From Levilinea sp. (lineage in GTDB: Bacteria; Chloroflexota; Anaerolineae; Anaerolineales; Anaerolineaceae): a stretch of DNA of 64,000 bases. Below the pieces are notes generated by a model. It worked only from the letters and a program-made list of their open reading frames with translations, searched no databases and was not told the origin of the DNA. Positions 1 to 9,106 of this stretch are shown piece by piece. Every line of letters starts with the position of its first letter. The stretch's first letter is position 1. The stretch spans positions 38,640 to 102,639 of the forward strand of contig JARKPO010000082.1 of NCBI GenBank assembly GCA_029975215.1. Reading direction: 5' to 3'. Made by a program: the position numbers and the translations under genes.

Positions 1-494
1 GAATAGGCCCCCTTCATCTCGTTGAACACCACCCCCTTATAGCTCAGCGTGCCGTCCTCTTCCACCTCATAATGCCAGCCCTCCTGCATCAGCGTGGACG
101 GAGTTAAGTTTGGGAAGAGCACCGCGTCCAGATACACATCCACCAGATTGTAAAAATCCTGCAAATTGGCGCTGGCCACCGGATAGGTGGTTTTGTCGGG
201 GTAGGTCATGGCGTTCAGAAAGGTGTTCAGCGAGCCTTTCATCAATTCCACAAACGGCTCCCGCACCGCGTACTTGCGCGAACCGCACAGCACCGAATGT
301 TCCATGATGTGCGCTACCCCGCTCGAATCCGGCGGCGGCGTGCGAAAGGTGATGCCAAACACCTTGTTCTCGTCATCGTTTTGAATCGTCAGCACTTCCG
401 CGCCCGTTTTAATATGACGGTAAAATCGCCCCACGGCGTTCAATTCTTCAATCGCTTCTTCTCGCAGCAGCTCAAAACCGTGCGTATGGGTCAT
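1..494 (-). CDS. M16C (presequence-protease/PreP-like) zinc metallopeptidase, N-terminal part
   Basis: Only the first 164 codons lie in the window; the gene runs off the left edge. The protein begins MTHTHGFELL and carries the inverted zinc motif HxxEH as HIMEH, followed by the GSRKY, LMKGSLNTFLNAMT and YPDKTTYPVAS stretches characteristic of the M16C branch (PreP, Cym1, falcilysin). These enzymes are large clamshell proteases of about 970 residues that degrade free peptides. The ATG at 494 is preceded by GGGAGG, a good ribosome site. It is divergent from the alanine racemase gene. The family call is firm; the substrate is unknown. Confidence 0.9.
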   Translation of the reverse strand, partial: MTHTHGFELLREEAIEELNAVGRFYRHIKTGAEVLTIQNDDENKVFGITFRTPPPDSSGVAHIMEHSVLCGSRKYAVREPFVELMKGSLNTFLNAMTYPDKTTYPVASANLQDFYNLVDVYLDAVLFPNLTPSTLMQEGWHYEVEEDGTLSYKGVVFNEMKGAY

Positions 495-634
495 TTGCGC
501 TTGCCTCCCAAAAAAAGAATACCTGCTTCACAGGCTTGATTATACCCCGCCGGCCTGCGGATGCAAAATCGGCCGCCCTTCCCATCATTTGCGATACAAT
601 AAACCCATCCCCGCTTGAACCCCGGTGCGCTCCC

Positions 635-1747
635 ATGATTCCAAACCCTCCCCCCACATCCTGGCTCGAAATTGACCTGTCCGCCGTGGCCCACAACACC
701 CGCGTCATCGCTCAGGCGGCCGGGGTTCCTCTGATGGCCGTGATCAAAAGTGACGGCTACGGTCACGGGGCGGTGCCCGTGGCGGAAACCTTCCTCAAGT
801 CCGGCGGCCTGTGGCTGGGCGTGGTGCGTGTAGAAGAGGCCCTGGTTCTGCGCCGCGCCGGAATCCAGGCCCCCATTCTGCTGGTGGGCAGCCTCATCCC
901 GGAACAGTTAGACGCCGCCATCGCCGCCCAGGTCACCATCGCCGTCGGCAGCCTGGAACTGCTCCAGGCCGCCCAGCAGCGCGCCGCCGCCCTGCAAACC
1001 CCCGCCCTCGTCCACCTGAAGGTGGATACGGGTATGGGCCGCCTGGGCGTTTTTCCCCACGAGGCCGGGGCATTTGCCGCCCTTGCCCAGGGGTCGCCCT
1101 GGGTGCGTTTGGACGGCGTGTTCAGCCATCTGGCCAGCGCCGGGGATGACCCCGCCCTCACCAACCTGCAAATCAGCCGCTTCGAGGCCGCTGTGGCCGC
1201 CGTGCGCGCCGCAGGGGCCAACCCCACCTGGATTCACCTCTCCAACTCCGCTGCCATCGCCCTGGTTCCCGAAGCTCGCTTCAATCTGGTGCGCGCGGGC
1301 GGCATCCTCTACGGTATCACCCAGGAACTCCCTGCCCCGTGGATCGCCTCCCTGCGCCCCGCCATGACCTGGAAAGCCCGCCTGCTGTCGGTCAAAACCA
1401 TGCCAGCCGGTTGGACGGTCTCTTACGGCGCGCGCTACCGGTGTTCTGAAGGCGAACGCATCGGCGTGCTGCCCGTGGGCCACGGCGACGGCTACCGCCG
1501 TTCGGAGGATAATCAGGTGTTGGTCGGCGGTCGGCGCGCCCGCGTGGTGGGCCTCAACTGTATGGATCTCTCCATGGTCTCCCTGCCCGCCCCCGCAGCC
1601 GCCGGGGATGAGGTCGTGCTGCTGGGCCGGCAAGGTTCGGAGCAAATCACCGTGGAAGAGCTGCGCAACCGTTGGCGTTCCAGCTATTCCGGCGTGTGCC
1701 TGATCCACCCGCGCATCCCGCGCGTCTATTTCCCCGCCGGGGATTAG
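635..1747 (+). CDS. alr: Alanine racemase
   Basis: PLP-dependent racemase that makes D-alanine for peptidoglycan. The 370-residue protein begins MIPNPPPTSWLEIDLSAVAHN. The PLP lysine is in AVIKSDGYGHG (K38) and the second catalytic base, a tyrosine, is in SYGARY. Further family blocks are KVDTGMGRLG, HLSNSAA and GDGYRR. The frame is open upstream to 536, but the ATG at 635 fits the family N-terminus; a TACAAT -10-like hexamer lies at 595-600. The length is normal. Its stop overlaps the end of the convergent membrane protein gene. Confidence 0.95.
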   Translation: MIPNPPPTSWLEIDLSAVAHNTRVIAQAAGVPLMAVIKSDGYGHGAVPVAETFLKSGGLWLGVVRVEEALVLRRAGIQAPILLVGSLIPEQLDAAIAAQVTIAVGSLELLQAAQQRAAALQTPALVHLKVDTGMGRLGVFPHEAGAFAALAQGSPWVRLDGVFSHLASAGDDPALTNLQISRFEAAVAAVRAAGANPTWIHLSNSAAIALVPEARFNLVRAGGILYGITQELPAPWIASLRPAMTWKARLLSVKTMPAGWTVSYGARYRCSEGERIGVLPVGHGDGYRRSEDNQVLVGGRRARVVGLNCMDLSMVSLPAPAAAGDEVVLLGRQGSEQITVEELRNRWRSSYSGVCLIHPRIPRVYFPAGD

Positions 1748-2577
1748 GCCGTTTCTCGCTCTGGGGCGCGCCGCCCCAGCAGGGCCTTCACCCGCGGCCA
1801 AAAGAGTTCATACAACCGCAGCACCCGCCAAAACGCCGCCGCCGCCATCCCGTGCGCCAAGACGGCGAAAAACGGCGGGGTTTGCCGGGTGTAATACGTC
1901 CAGCATTCGCGCGTGGTGCCCCAGCGCTCCAAAAAGTAACCCAAGCCCGCCCCCGCCGCGAACACCAGCACCATCGCGCGCCGGTCTACCGGCGTGAGGA
2001 TCAGGAACACGCACAGCACCAGGGCCATCACCGTCAGCGAACGATTTAGGGTGGGCGCTACAAAGATCACCATCAGCCCCAGGAAAATGCCAAACACCGC
2101 CCAATAGCCCCAGCGGAACACACCCTCCGGCCAATTCTTCGTCCAGCGCGCCAGCAGGCGGTACAGCCGGTCAATAGACAGGCTGGCGATCGGCCAGGCC
2201 GGGATAATCCACAGCGGCGGACGCTCCGCCGTGTAATACGTCCACAGGCTGGTCTGCGTCCCCCAGCTTTCAATCACCAACCCGCCCGCCAACCCAATGG
2301 CAAAGATAGGGAAATCCTTGCCCAAATGCGCGTTGGCCATGATCAGCAACGTCATCGCCAGGAAAATCCCCAGCAGCAGCCAGTCGAACTGCACCCAAAA
2401 CGGATAATCGGGATTGTAGGTGTCCAGATAGGCCTGCAGCAGCGGCCACCACACATACCCTATCAAGAAAATGAGCACCATAAACACGCTCAACAGGGCA
2501 TAGCTGGCGCGCGTCCAGCCCAGCCGCGCCCCCAGGCTGCGCTTGCGCGGTTTTTCTTCTTCAGCCGCTTTCTCCAT
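1744..2577 (-). CDS. Polytopic membrane protein with a duplicated E-x2-WGT...WTYYT motif
   Basis: A 277-residue protein with a charged N-terminus (MEKAAEEEKPRKR) and about seven or eight hydrophobic segments. The pattern E-S-W-G-T...W-T-Y-Y-T...P-P occurs near the middle and again near the C-terminus as E-R-W-G-T...C-W-T-Y-Y-T...P-P, so the protein probably arose by internal duplication. The E-x2-G-T part faintly recalls carotenoid-pathway membrane proteins of the CruF/DUF422 type, but I cannot assign a function. The frame is open to 2631; I chose the ATG at 2577 because it is preceded by GGAAGG and starts the charged tail. It is convergent with alr. Confidence 0.75.
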   Translation of the reverse strand: MEKAAEEEKPRKRSLGARLGWTRASYALLSVFMVLIFLIGYVWWPLLQAYLDTYNPDYPFWVQFDWLLLGIFLAMTLLIMANAHLGKDFPIFAIGLAGGLVIESWGTQTSLWTYYTAERPPLWIIPAWPIASLSIDRLYRLLARWTKNWPEGVFRWGYWAVFGIFLGLMVIFVAPTLNRSLTVMALVLCVFLILTPVDRRAMVLVFAAGAGLGYFLERWGTTRECWTYYTRQTPPFFAVLAHGMAAAAFWRVLRLYELFWPRVKALLGRRAPERETA

Positions 2578-2680
2578 GCCTTCCGCCGCCCTTTCGCTCC
2601 TGCCGATAAAAGCGCAGGCGTGTTTTCGCACGCCCGCGGTGAATTTTGATGCTATATTTTAATCACAATTACGGTGCGCC

Positions 2681-2926
2681 ATGCAAATTCAGGTCGTTCT
2701 TCATGCCGTCTTACGTGAAAAGCTGCCCCCCCAGGCGCGCGGTCGGGCTGTGCTGACCCTTCCCGAAGGCGCAGCTCTCCGCGATGTTTTGGCCCAGCTG
2801 AACTTAGACCGCCATGTCACCTGCGCCGTTAATGGGCGCGTCCAACGCGATCTATCAACCCCTCTGCGCGACGGCGATGAGGTGCACTGCTTCCGCGCCG
2901 CGGGCGGGGGCTGTTTGTCCCTCTAA
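2681..2926 (+). CDS. ThiS/MoaD-family ubiquitin-like sulfur carrier with a tail after the glycines
   Basis: An 81-residue beta-grasp protein beginning MQIQVVLHAVLREKL. It contains LPEGAALRDVLAQL and the DGDEVHCFRAAGGG end typical of small sulfur carriers that are activated as a C-terminal thiocarboxylate on Gly-Gly. Here four residues (CLSL) follow GGG, so the mature end would need trimming, as known for QbsE-type carriers processed by a JAMM protease. No partner E1 or protease gene is adjacent. It is a single gene, convergent with the MgtC-like gene (4-nt overlap). Family confident; pathway (thiamine, molybdopterin, cysteine or a secondary metabolite) unknown. Confidence 0.75.
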   Translation: MQIQVVLHAVLREKLPPQARGRAVLTLPEGAALRDVLAQLNLDRHVTCAVNGRVQRDLSTPLRDGDEVHCFRAAGGGCLSL

Positions 2927-3594
2927 GGCGCGGTCTTAATCACCCGCACCCCGCTGACATTCGAAAGTTCTTCCGCCACCTCATCCAACTGTTTGCCGTC
3001 TTTCAGCTTGAACACAGTTTCGATCTTTATGCGTTTGGTGCGCACATGCTTGCTGATGGTGAACGGCTCGTTGCCGGTTGCAAAGTGCGTTAAGATCGCC
3101 CGAATTTCCTGCTCAATCCCCGGGCGGTAATCCACCGTCAGGGTCAGCGCCACCACCAACCGCGGGCGCACGAAACGCGTCTCAAACACGTTTAACAGGG
3201 AGAGCACCACCAAAAGAGTCACCGTGGCTCCCAGCGCTGGGATATAATACCCCGCGCCCACCACCAGGCCCACAATCGCCATGGTCCACAGCGACGCCGC
3301 CGTGGTCAGCCCTTTCACCGAGGCTCCAAAACGCAGAATGGCCCCCGCTCCCAAAAAGCCGATACCCGAAATCACCTGCGCTGCCAGCCGTGCCGGGTCG
3401 CCGTTGGGCGCAAATTCACGAAACTGCATAGCCAGGTTGATCGAAAGACTCATCGCCAGCGAAGCGCCCATCACCACCACAATATGGGTGCGCAGCCCCG
3501 CCGGCTGGTTTTGCCGCTCGCGTTCAAACCCCACCAACGCCCCCAACCCTGCTGCTGCCAGTAAGCGCAAAACAATCTCAATATCAGCAACCAT
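2923..3594 (-). CDS. MgtC/SapB-family membrane protein
   Basis: A 223-residue protein with an N-terminal block of about five membrane helices containing GALVGFERERQNQPAGLRTH, the hallmark of MgtC/SapB proteins, then GASLAMS, ISGIGFLGAGAI and LTTAASLW. A soluble C-terminal domain (about residues 145-223) resembles an ACT-like module. MgtC proteins are linked to growth in low magnesium and to modulation of membrane ATPases, but enzymatic activity is not established. AAGGG precedes the ATG. It lies 44 nt downstream of the C45 hydrolase gene and could be read from the same transcript. Confidence 0.88.
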   Translation of the reverse strand: MVADIEIVLRLLAAAGLGALVGFERERQNQPAGLRTHIVVVMGASLAMSLSINLAMQFREFAPNGDPARLAAQVISGIGFLGAGAILRFGASVKGLTTAASLWTMAIVGLVVGAGYYIPALGATVTLLVVLSLLNVFETRFVRPRLVVALTLTVDYRPGIEQEIRAILTHFATGNEPFTISKHVRTKRIKIETVFKLKDGKQLDEVAEELSNVSGVRVIKTAP

Positions 3595-3638
3595 CTGTGC
3601 CCTTCTTTCATGGATAATTGGTCCTCCAAACGTCAGTT

Positions 3639-4739
3639 TCAGGCGTTCAGAGAAAATTCCTGGTATTCATTCTCACACGGGTTGCCCCAGGTAGCGTACA
3701 TCTTCAATTCCGTCAGATCCATAATCAAGGCCGTGATCGTTTTTTCACGGTCTAAAGGGTCCAACGCTGTATCATCATGATTACAGATTGAATCCGGATA
3801 ATTCACATGATCGCGCTGGATGGCTTTCAGCGTCTCCAGCGTGTGCTGTTCCGTTTCGTGCAGCAGCCGCCATGCGCGGTGATAACGCACCCGCGTGGCC
3901 ACCAGTTCGTCCGGTTCGCTCTCCACCTGCTGCATTTCCCAGGTCAAAAAATGGTTGGTATGCACCATCGACCCATCTTCGCCGTACAACAGGGCGAATT
4001 TTCTTGCCGAAACTTCCACGCTGTACAGTTCTCCGTTCGCATCCGCCAGCAGGTGATTATACCCCGCAGCGCGGTGCGGAACCAGCGTGCGGCGGATGGC
4101 TTCACCGGGGGTTTGTGCCGCCAGTACCGCCCGCGAAGCCACAATTCTGGGGATCCCGATGCGCGAATCGGTGGGATAGACCGAATCACAGCACTGTGCG
4201 ATCCCATAAGCGTTAAAACCAATATTCGGCAGCAGCCCCCCATAGGTCATGGCCAGCATCGGCGGCTCATCATCCGTGGTCACATGGATAATTGCCAAAT
4301 CATCTTCGTCTTCAGGAACCCAGTCTTCATTATGAGCCACCAACACATGCCCATTGGCCGTGCGCCGTTGATTCACGGCCAGACTGGTGCATTTGGTTAA
4401 ATGCAGCGCGTCAACCGTCACCGCCTCCATCGCGTTCAGCACCACGATATCGTCAAAAGACACATTGGCCCCTTCTGCAATCCCGCGCATTTCGTCCACA
4501 TACTGCCGGAAGCGTTCTTCTGCAAAGGGCAAATATTTGCGCGATTGGTTGATCGCCCCTGTCCAAGAGAGCTGCAGCTGATCGTAGGCTTCTTGCAGCA
4601 GGTGATGAGCATTTTCAATGCTGTGGGCCACCTGTTCCCGCCGGGCCTCCCCCATCTGCCGCCCGATTTCAAAATGGGAGCCTTTTAAGACCAGCATTTC
4701 CAGTTGTCGCATTGGTTTTTTTAATTCTTTGCGGATCAT
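3639..4739 (-). CDS. C45-family Ntn-hydrolase (acyl-CoA:6-APA acyltransferase-like)
   Basis: A 366-residue member of peptidase family C45, relatives of isopenicillin-N acyltransferase and of amidohydrolases that cut small amides. The predicted nucleophile is C117 in LTKCTSLAVN, which would become N-terminal after self-cleavage between K116 and C117. HNEDW follows, then the YGGLLPNIGFN and NHLLADANGE blocks. Its start overlaps the stop of the upstream pyrophosphatase/creatininase gene by 4 nt (ATGA), so translation is coupled. It closes the transporter-hydrolase operon. The substrate is not evident; its neighbours argue for an imported peptide-like amide. Confidence 0.85.
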   Translation of the reverse strand: MIRKELKKPMRQLEMLVLKGSHFEIGRQMGEARREQVAHSIENAHHLLQEAYDQLQLSWTGAINQSRKYLPFAEERFRQYVDEMRGIAEGANVSFDDIVVLNAMEAVTVDALHLTKCTSLAVNQRRTANGHVLVAHNEDWVPEDEDDLAIIHVTTDDEPPMLAMTYGGLLPNIGFNAYGIAQCCDSVYPTDSRIGIPRIVASRAVLAAQTPGEAIRRTLVPHRAAGYNHLLADANGELYSVEVSARKFALLYGEDGSMVHTNHFLTWEMQQVESEPDELVATRVRYHRAWRLLHETEQHTLETLKAIQRDHVNYPDSICNHDDTALDPLDREKTITALIMDLTELKMYATWGNPCENEYQEFSLNA

Positions 4740-6190
4740 GGTTTTCTCCTGCGCTTTTCTGTCCTGCGCCGGTGTTGCTCTAAAATTTCACACACATGCT
4801 GCACCTTTTCGGCCGCGGCAGCCTCCAACCACAGCCGCCCTTTCTCGGCGGTGCCCAAACTGCCGGCCCCATAAGCGCCCGTGGCGGTGTCATCCTCCCA
4901 GGGTGGATTGGCGATCAGCGCGCCGCCCTCCACCCAGTCCATCCGGTACGATTCGGTTTCAATAAAATCTACCTCATCCACCACCCGTTCCATGTGCACA
5001 TCCGTCGGGTTCAAATACAGGTACAGCGAGGTTTCCAACTCACAGGCATGCCCCATGCCCCCCGGCCGCGACTGGCGATGGCGTTCCAGCTCAGCAATGC
5101 CCTGCGGACCGGATAAATACAGCCAGGCCGTGGCGGCAAACCCATTGGGGTGGCGTTCGCCCACCGCCTTGACTGCGTTCACCAGGTAAGAACAGCTGCC
5201 GCCGTGCCCGCTGAGGAAATACAGAGTCTCAAACCCGCGTGCGTTCAGCACATCCGCCGCCGCAATGCAGAAATCTTCAAAGGCGCGCCCGCCGCAGTTC
5301 AGTGTACCCGCGAAGCTGCTGCGGTGCGTGCTGACCCCATACGGCACCACAGGCAGGCAGGCTGCCAGCTCCGGCACAGCCGCTGCCGTGCGTTCGGCCA
5401 CGGCTTCAATCAAACGCGTGTCCACGTCCAGCGGCAGGTGATAACCGTGCTGCTCGGTGTGTCCGAAGGGGATCAAAATCACCTTGCCGCGCTGCGCATC
5501 CTCCGGCAGCGGGCGGGCGGGTTCGCGCGGCGTTTTCAGGTACAAGCCGTACTCGCCCACATCCACGCCGCAGCCCGCCGGAAGCAGAGCATAGGCGCGA
5601 GTAAAGCCGTCCTCACGCAAACTGCCCACCAGGTTGCGCACCACCTCCCCCAAAACCGCCGCTGGCAGTTCCAGCCCGCTGCCGCGCCAGCCGTAGGGAA
5701 AAATCGGCAGCAGCCCCACCCGCGCAGGGTAGCCCAGCGCCTCGGCCAGCCGCTCCAGCGGATACCCGCCCCCCAAAGGCAGCACCAGCGGCGTATCCCG
5801 CGCCAGATCCGCCGCCTCCGGCCAGGTCAGGCGTTCGTAGGGGAAGAACAGGGTCAGCATGGATTCAAAGTAGCGCTCCTGAAAATCCACCGCCTGCAAA
5901 ATTTCTTCCGCCGTCAGCCGCGCCGCCGCGGGCGTCACCACCAGCTTGTCTTCCACATCGTCCAGGCGGTGAATTACCCCCACACACACGCCCTCAAAGT
6001 GCTCCAGGGGTTCTTCCACCCCCAGCACATAAGCGTCCAGCGCATCCCCATCCGGGGCCAGCGTTCCCGGCACATAACCGTAATTCACCGGGTACAGAAA
6101 ACCGTGCTGCGGGTGGTGTGAACCTTTCGGGCGGTCAATTTCCACCCGCACCGCGCGCCCCAGGCTGCTGCTGTCGATCCGCATCTTCAT
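4736..6190 (-). CDS. Fusion: inorganic-pyrophosphatase-like domain, degenerate creatininase domain, creatininase-family amidohydrolase
   Basis: A 484-residue protein in three parts. Residues 1-110 resemble a family I pyrophosphatase: FLYPVNYGYVPGT and DGDALD (D47, D49, D52). Residues about 119-220 look like a creatininase domain that lost its metal ligands: LTWPEAADLARDTPLVLP is intact, but EQHG is replaced by GGYP and GHGG by AGCG. Residues 235-475 are a full creatininase domain with HTEQHGYHLPLDVD, SGHGGS and GHACELETS, so metal ligands are present. Members open cyclic amides or process small amides. GAGG precedes the ATG, and the gene lies 15 nt after the S9 peptidase gene. I do not know of this exact architecture. 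Confidence 0.82.
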   Translation of the reverse strand: MKMRIDSSSLGRAVRVEIDRPKGSHHPQHGFLYPVNYGYVPGTLAPDGDALDAYVLGVEEPLEHFEGVCVGVIHRLDDVEDKLVVTPAAARLTAEEILQAVDFQERYFESMLTLFFPYERLTWPEAADLARDTPLVLPLGGGYPLERLAEALGYPARVGLLPIFPYGWRGSGLELPAAVLGEVVRNLVGSLREDGFTRAYALLPAGCGVDVGEYGLYLKTPREPARPLPEDAQRGKVILIPFGHTEQHGYHLPLDVDTRLIEAVAERTAAAVPELAACLPVVPYGVSTHRSSFAGTLNCGGRAFEDFCIAAADVLNARGFETLYFLSGHGGSCSYLVNAVKAVGERHPNGFAATAWLYLSGPQGIAELERHRQSRPGGMGHACELETSLYLYLNPTDVHMERVVDEVDFIETESYRMDWVEGGALIANPPWEDDTATGAYGAGSLGTAEKGRLWLEAAAAEKVQHVCEILEQHRRRTEKRRRKP

Positions 6191-6205
6191 CCGCCCACCT
6201 CACCT

Positions 6206-8086
6206 TCAGGGTTTTGGCATCAGCCACCAATCTAAAAAGCGTTCAATGCGCTGCCCCACATCCATCAGCACCTCCCACTTGAGAAACCCGTGGGATTCTC
6301 CCGCGTAAGTTTTGTATTCAAAGGTCTTGCCCGCCGCCCGCAGCGCCTCTACCCACTCCTGTGAAGCCTGCGGGGGCACAACCTCATCCTCCAGCCCGTG
6401 CAGAATCAGCACCGGCTTCTGCACCTGGTTCACCTGCAAAATGGGTGAGCCAGCGCGGTACACCTCCCGGTTCAGCGCCGGATGGCCCAACTGCATCTCG
6501 GTATACAGGCGCGTGCCGCGTTCACACAACGCCCACGAGCTAAAAATGTCCGCGTCGCCGTACAGACACACTCCGCAGGCGAAGCGGTGCTCTGGGTCGC
6601 GCGACAGACTGCACACGGTCATATAGCCGCCGTAGCTGCCCCCCATGATGCCGATGCGCTCCGCGTCCACCCCAGTCAACCCGCTCAGGTATCGCGCTCC
6701 ATACAGGCAGTCCTGGGTGTCGCCGATGCCCCAACTGTCCTGATTGAGCAGCTCAAATTCGCGCCCATAGCCGCTGCCGCCGCGGTAGTTGATCGCCAGA
6801 TAGGTGTAACCTTTGGCCACCAGATACTGCACAAAGGGGTCCCAATCATACACGTATTGGTCTCGCGGCCCGCCGTGCGGGTGCAAAATGGCTGCGCCGT
6901 TAGGTTTTTCCGGGCGGAACAAAAGTGCCGGGATGCGCAGCCCGTCAAAGCTGGGGTAACTCACCGCCTCCGGCATCACCCGTTTCAGCCCCTCCATCGC
7001 CTCCGGCAGCGAAACGGTCAGCGCCCGAACAGTGCCCGCCTCCAACCGTCCCGCAGTCCCCGCTCGCAGAGTCATACGGTAAATATCCGGCGGGGTGAGC
7101 GGGTCTGTGTATTCAAAGGTCAAAAAATCGCCCTTCGGGCCCCACTGCGGGTGCAGGTGGCAGCCCAGCCGTTCGCGCAGCAAGTGCAGCCCACCGCTAA
7201 CCGCATCCACCAGCCCCAGGTGAAACGCCCCATTATCGTTCACCGTCACCGCCAGCCAGCGCCCATCCGGCGACCAGGCCAGATCCGCCAGGTCCTTGCC
7301 CGCCTGGGTCAGGCGCGTCGCCGGCCCGCCCGTGCTGTCCGCCGTCCACACCTCGTAAAACCCGCTGCGGTTGGATAAGAAGGCAATCCGCCCCCCATCC
7401 GGCGACCAGCGCGGCGAAGTGTCGCGGGTGCCGGGCTGGCCTTCAATGCGCCGCTCAGGCCCGCCCCCCAAATTCACCAGGCGTACCTCCCAGCGGTTTA
7501 AATCGGCCAGGGGTGCAAACACCGCCGCCGCCCATTTTCTGTCGGGCGAAGGCCGCACCTCCAGATAATCTCCTTCGCCGCTGGCCGCCAGCCGTGGCCA
7601 GCCCCCCTGCCGGTCGCCCAGTACAATCTGGGTCTTTTCATTCCGCTCCACGCTCATCAGCAGGCCAAAGCTGTCCGGCATCCACACGGGCGAGCTGGCC
7701 CGCGCAGTGAAATCGCTCACCGGTTTGGCCAAAGCTCCGCGCGCCGCCACCTGCACCACGCCGTCTACGGTGAAAGCCAGATATTGGCTGTCCGGCGACC
7801 AGCGCGGGGTCTCTTCCCACCAATACTGATAGGCAGGCCGTCCCACGCTGACCCGCTGCGGCCACCCCCCGGCAGCAGACATGCAGTACACTTCGGTAAA
7901 ACCGTCTCGATCCCATAAAAAAGCAATGCGCTTCCCATCTGGCGACAGGCTGTGATTGTAAATCCGGTTGACGCTGTGCACCAATCCCAGGCTCCACCCC
8001 GACGGCGTCTTCAAATCTGGCCGCGGCAATGACGGCCAGCCGCTGCGTTCATCCGTCACATTCACCTGTGGACGATCGTTTTTCAT
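6206..8086 (-). CDS. S9-family prolyl oligopeptidase (acylaminoacyl peptidase type)
   Basis: A 626-residue cytosolic serine peptidase. Residues about 30-330 form a TolB/WD-like beta-propeller, with repeated blocks such as SPDGKRIAFLWDRDG, SPDSQYLAF, SPDGGRIAFLSNRSG and SPDGRWLAV. The C-terminal alpha/beta-hydrolase domain has the nucleophile elbow GGSYGGYM (Ser near 482), the acid in HGLEDEVVPP and the histidine in GESHGF. AGGAAGG precedes the ATG. The gene follows the last ABC-transporter gene by 12 nt and precedes the amidohydrolase fusion by 15 nt, so it probably cleaves the short peptides the transporter brings in. No signal peptide is seen. Confidence 0.93.
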   Translation of the reverse strand: MKNDRPQVNVTDERSGWPSLPRPDLKTPSGWSLGLVHSVNRIYNHSLSPDGKRIAFLWDRDGFTEVYCMSAAGGWPQRVSVGRPAYQYWWEETPRWSPDSQYLAFTVDGVVQVAARGALAKPVSDFTARASSPVWMPDSFGLLMSVERNEKTQIVLGDRQGGWPRLAASGEGDYLEVRPSPDRKWAAAVFAPLADLNRWEVRLVNLGGGPERRIEGQPGTRDTSPRWSPDGGRIAFLSNRSGFYEVWTADSTGGPATRLTQAGKDLADLAWSPDGRWLAVTVNDNGAFHLGLVDAVSGGLHLLRERLGCHLHPQWGPKGDFLTFEYTDPLTPPDIYRMTLRAGTAGRLEAGTVRALTVSLPEAMEGLKRVMPEAVSYPSFDGLRIPALLFRPEKPNGAAILHPHGGPRDQYVYDWDPFVQYLVAKGYTYLAINYRGGSGYGREFELLNQDSWGIGDTQDCLYGARYLSGLTGVDAERIGIMGGSYGGYMTVCSLSRDPEHRFACGVCLYGDADIFSSWALCERGTRLYTEMQLGHPALNREVYRAGSPILQVNQVQKPVLILHGLEDEVVPPQASQEWVEALRAAGKTFEYKTYAGESHGFLKWEVLMDVGQRIERFLDWWLMPKP

Positions 8087-8098
8087 ACATCCTTCCTT

Positions 8099-9106
8099 TC
8101 ACTCATCCGAACCGTCCCCCGAAACCAGCCAGCAGGCTGCCTGGTGACTGCCCGCCCCCACAGCCGCCAAAGTCGGATCTTCCACCCTGCAGCGATCCAT
8201 CACCTTGGGACAGCGCGGATGAAATCGGCAGCCCGCGGGCACATGCACCGGGTTGGGCGGCTGCCCCTGCAAAATGATCCGCTCGCGCCGCTTGCGCGGA
8301 TTTGGCACCGGAATCACCGACAGCAGCGCCTGGGTGTAGGGGTGCGCCGGGCTTTCCAACACCGCCTGCGTCTCCCCCAACTCCACAATACGGCCCAAAT
8401 ACATCACCGCCACCCGGTCTGCCAGGTAGGCCGAGGTGGCCAGGTCGTGGGTGATCAGCAGCACGCTGATACCGCGCCGCTCGCGCAGCTCAGCCAACAG
8501 ATTCAATATCTCCGCGCGAATACTCACATCCAGCATGGACACCGGCTCATCCGCCAGCAGCACTTCCGGCTCCAACACCAAAGCCGCCGCAATCACCACA
8601 CGCTGGCGCTGTCCACCGGAAAGCTCGTGCGGCAGGCGGTTCATAAAGATGTGAGCGGGCTTCAGACCGGCCTCCTCCAAAGCTTTTTCCACCCGCCCCT
8701 GGCGTTCTTCGCGGTTCTGCGCCAACCGGTGCACATCCAGCGGCTCCGCCACGATTTCGCCGATGGTCATCAGCGGGTTCAAGGATTCATACGGGTCCTG
8801 AAAAACCATTTGAATCTGGCGGCACAGACGCTGCCGTCCGGCACGGCTCTGGCGGGTCACATCCTCACCTTCGAACCAGATCGTCCCCTGGGTGGGTTTT
8901 TCCAGGCCCATCAGGGTCAGCGCCAGGGTAGATTTTCCGCAGCCGCTTTCCCCCGCCAAAGCCAGGATTTCGCCTTTTTCCAGGCGCAAATCCACCCCAT
9001 CCAGCGCATGCACAAATTCACTGGTGCGCGCCCAAATGCCGCTCCGTCCGGCGGGGAAGAGTTTGCACAAATTACGCAGTTCCAAAACCGCAGCCGTCTC
9101 GCTCAT
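8099..9106 (-). CDS. Oligopeptide/dipeptide ABC transporter, ATP-binding protein (DppF/OppF type)
   Basis: A 335-residue ATPase with Walker A GESGCGKS, the signature LSGGQRQR, Walker B VLLADEPVSMLD and the H-loop LLITHDLA. The C-terminal oligopeptide-transporter extension contains the RFHPRCPKVMDRC block. It pairs with the DppD-type ATPase upstream, whose stop it overlaps by 4 nt. Together they energise the two permeases. Confidence 0.95.
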   Translation of the reverse strand: MSETAAVLELRNLCKLFPAGRSGIWARTSEFVHALDGVDLRLEKGEILALAGESGCGKSTLALTLMGLEKPTQGTIWFEGEDVTRQSRAGRQRLCRQIQMVFQDPYESLNPLMTIGEIVAEPLDVHRLAQNREERQGRVEKALEEAGLKPAHIFMNRLPHELSGGQRQRVVIAAALVLEPEVLLADEPVSMLDVSIRAEILNLLAELRERRGISVLLITHDLATSAYLADRVAVMYLGRIVELGETQAVLESPAHPYTQALLSVIPVPNPRKRRERIILQGQPPNPVHVPAGCRFHPRCPKVMDRCRVEDPTLAAVGAGSHQAACWLVSGDGSDE

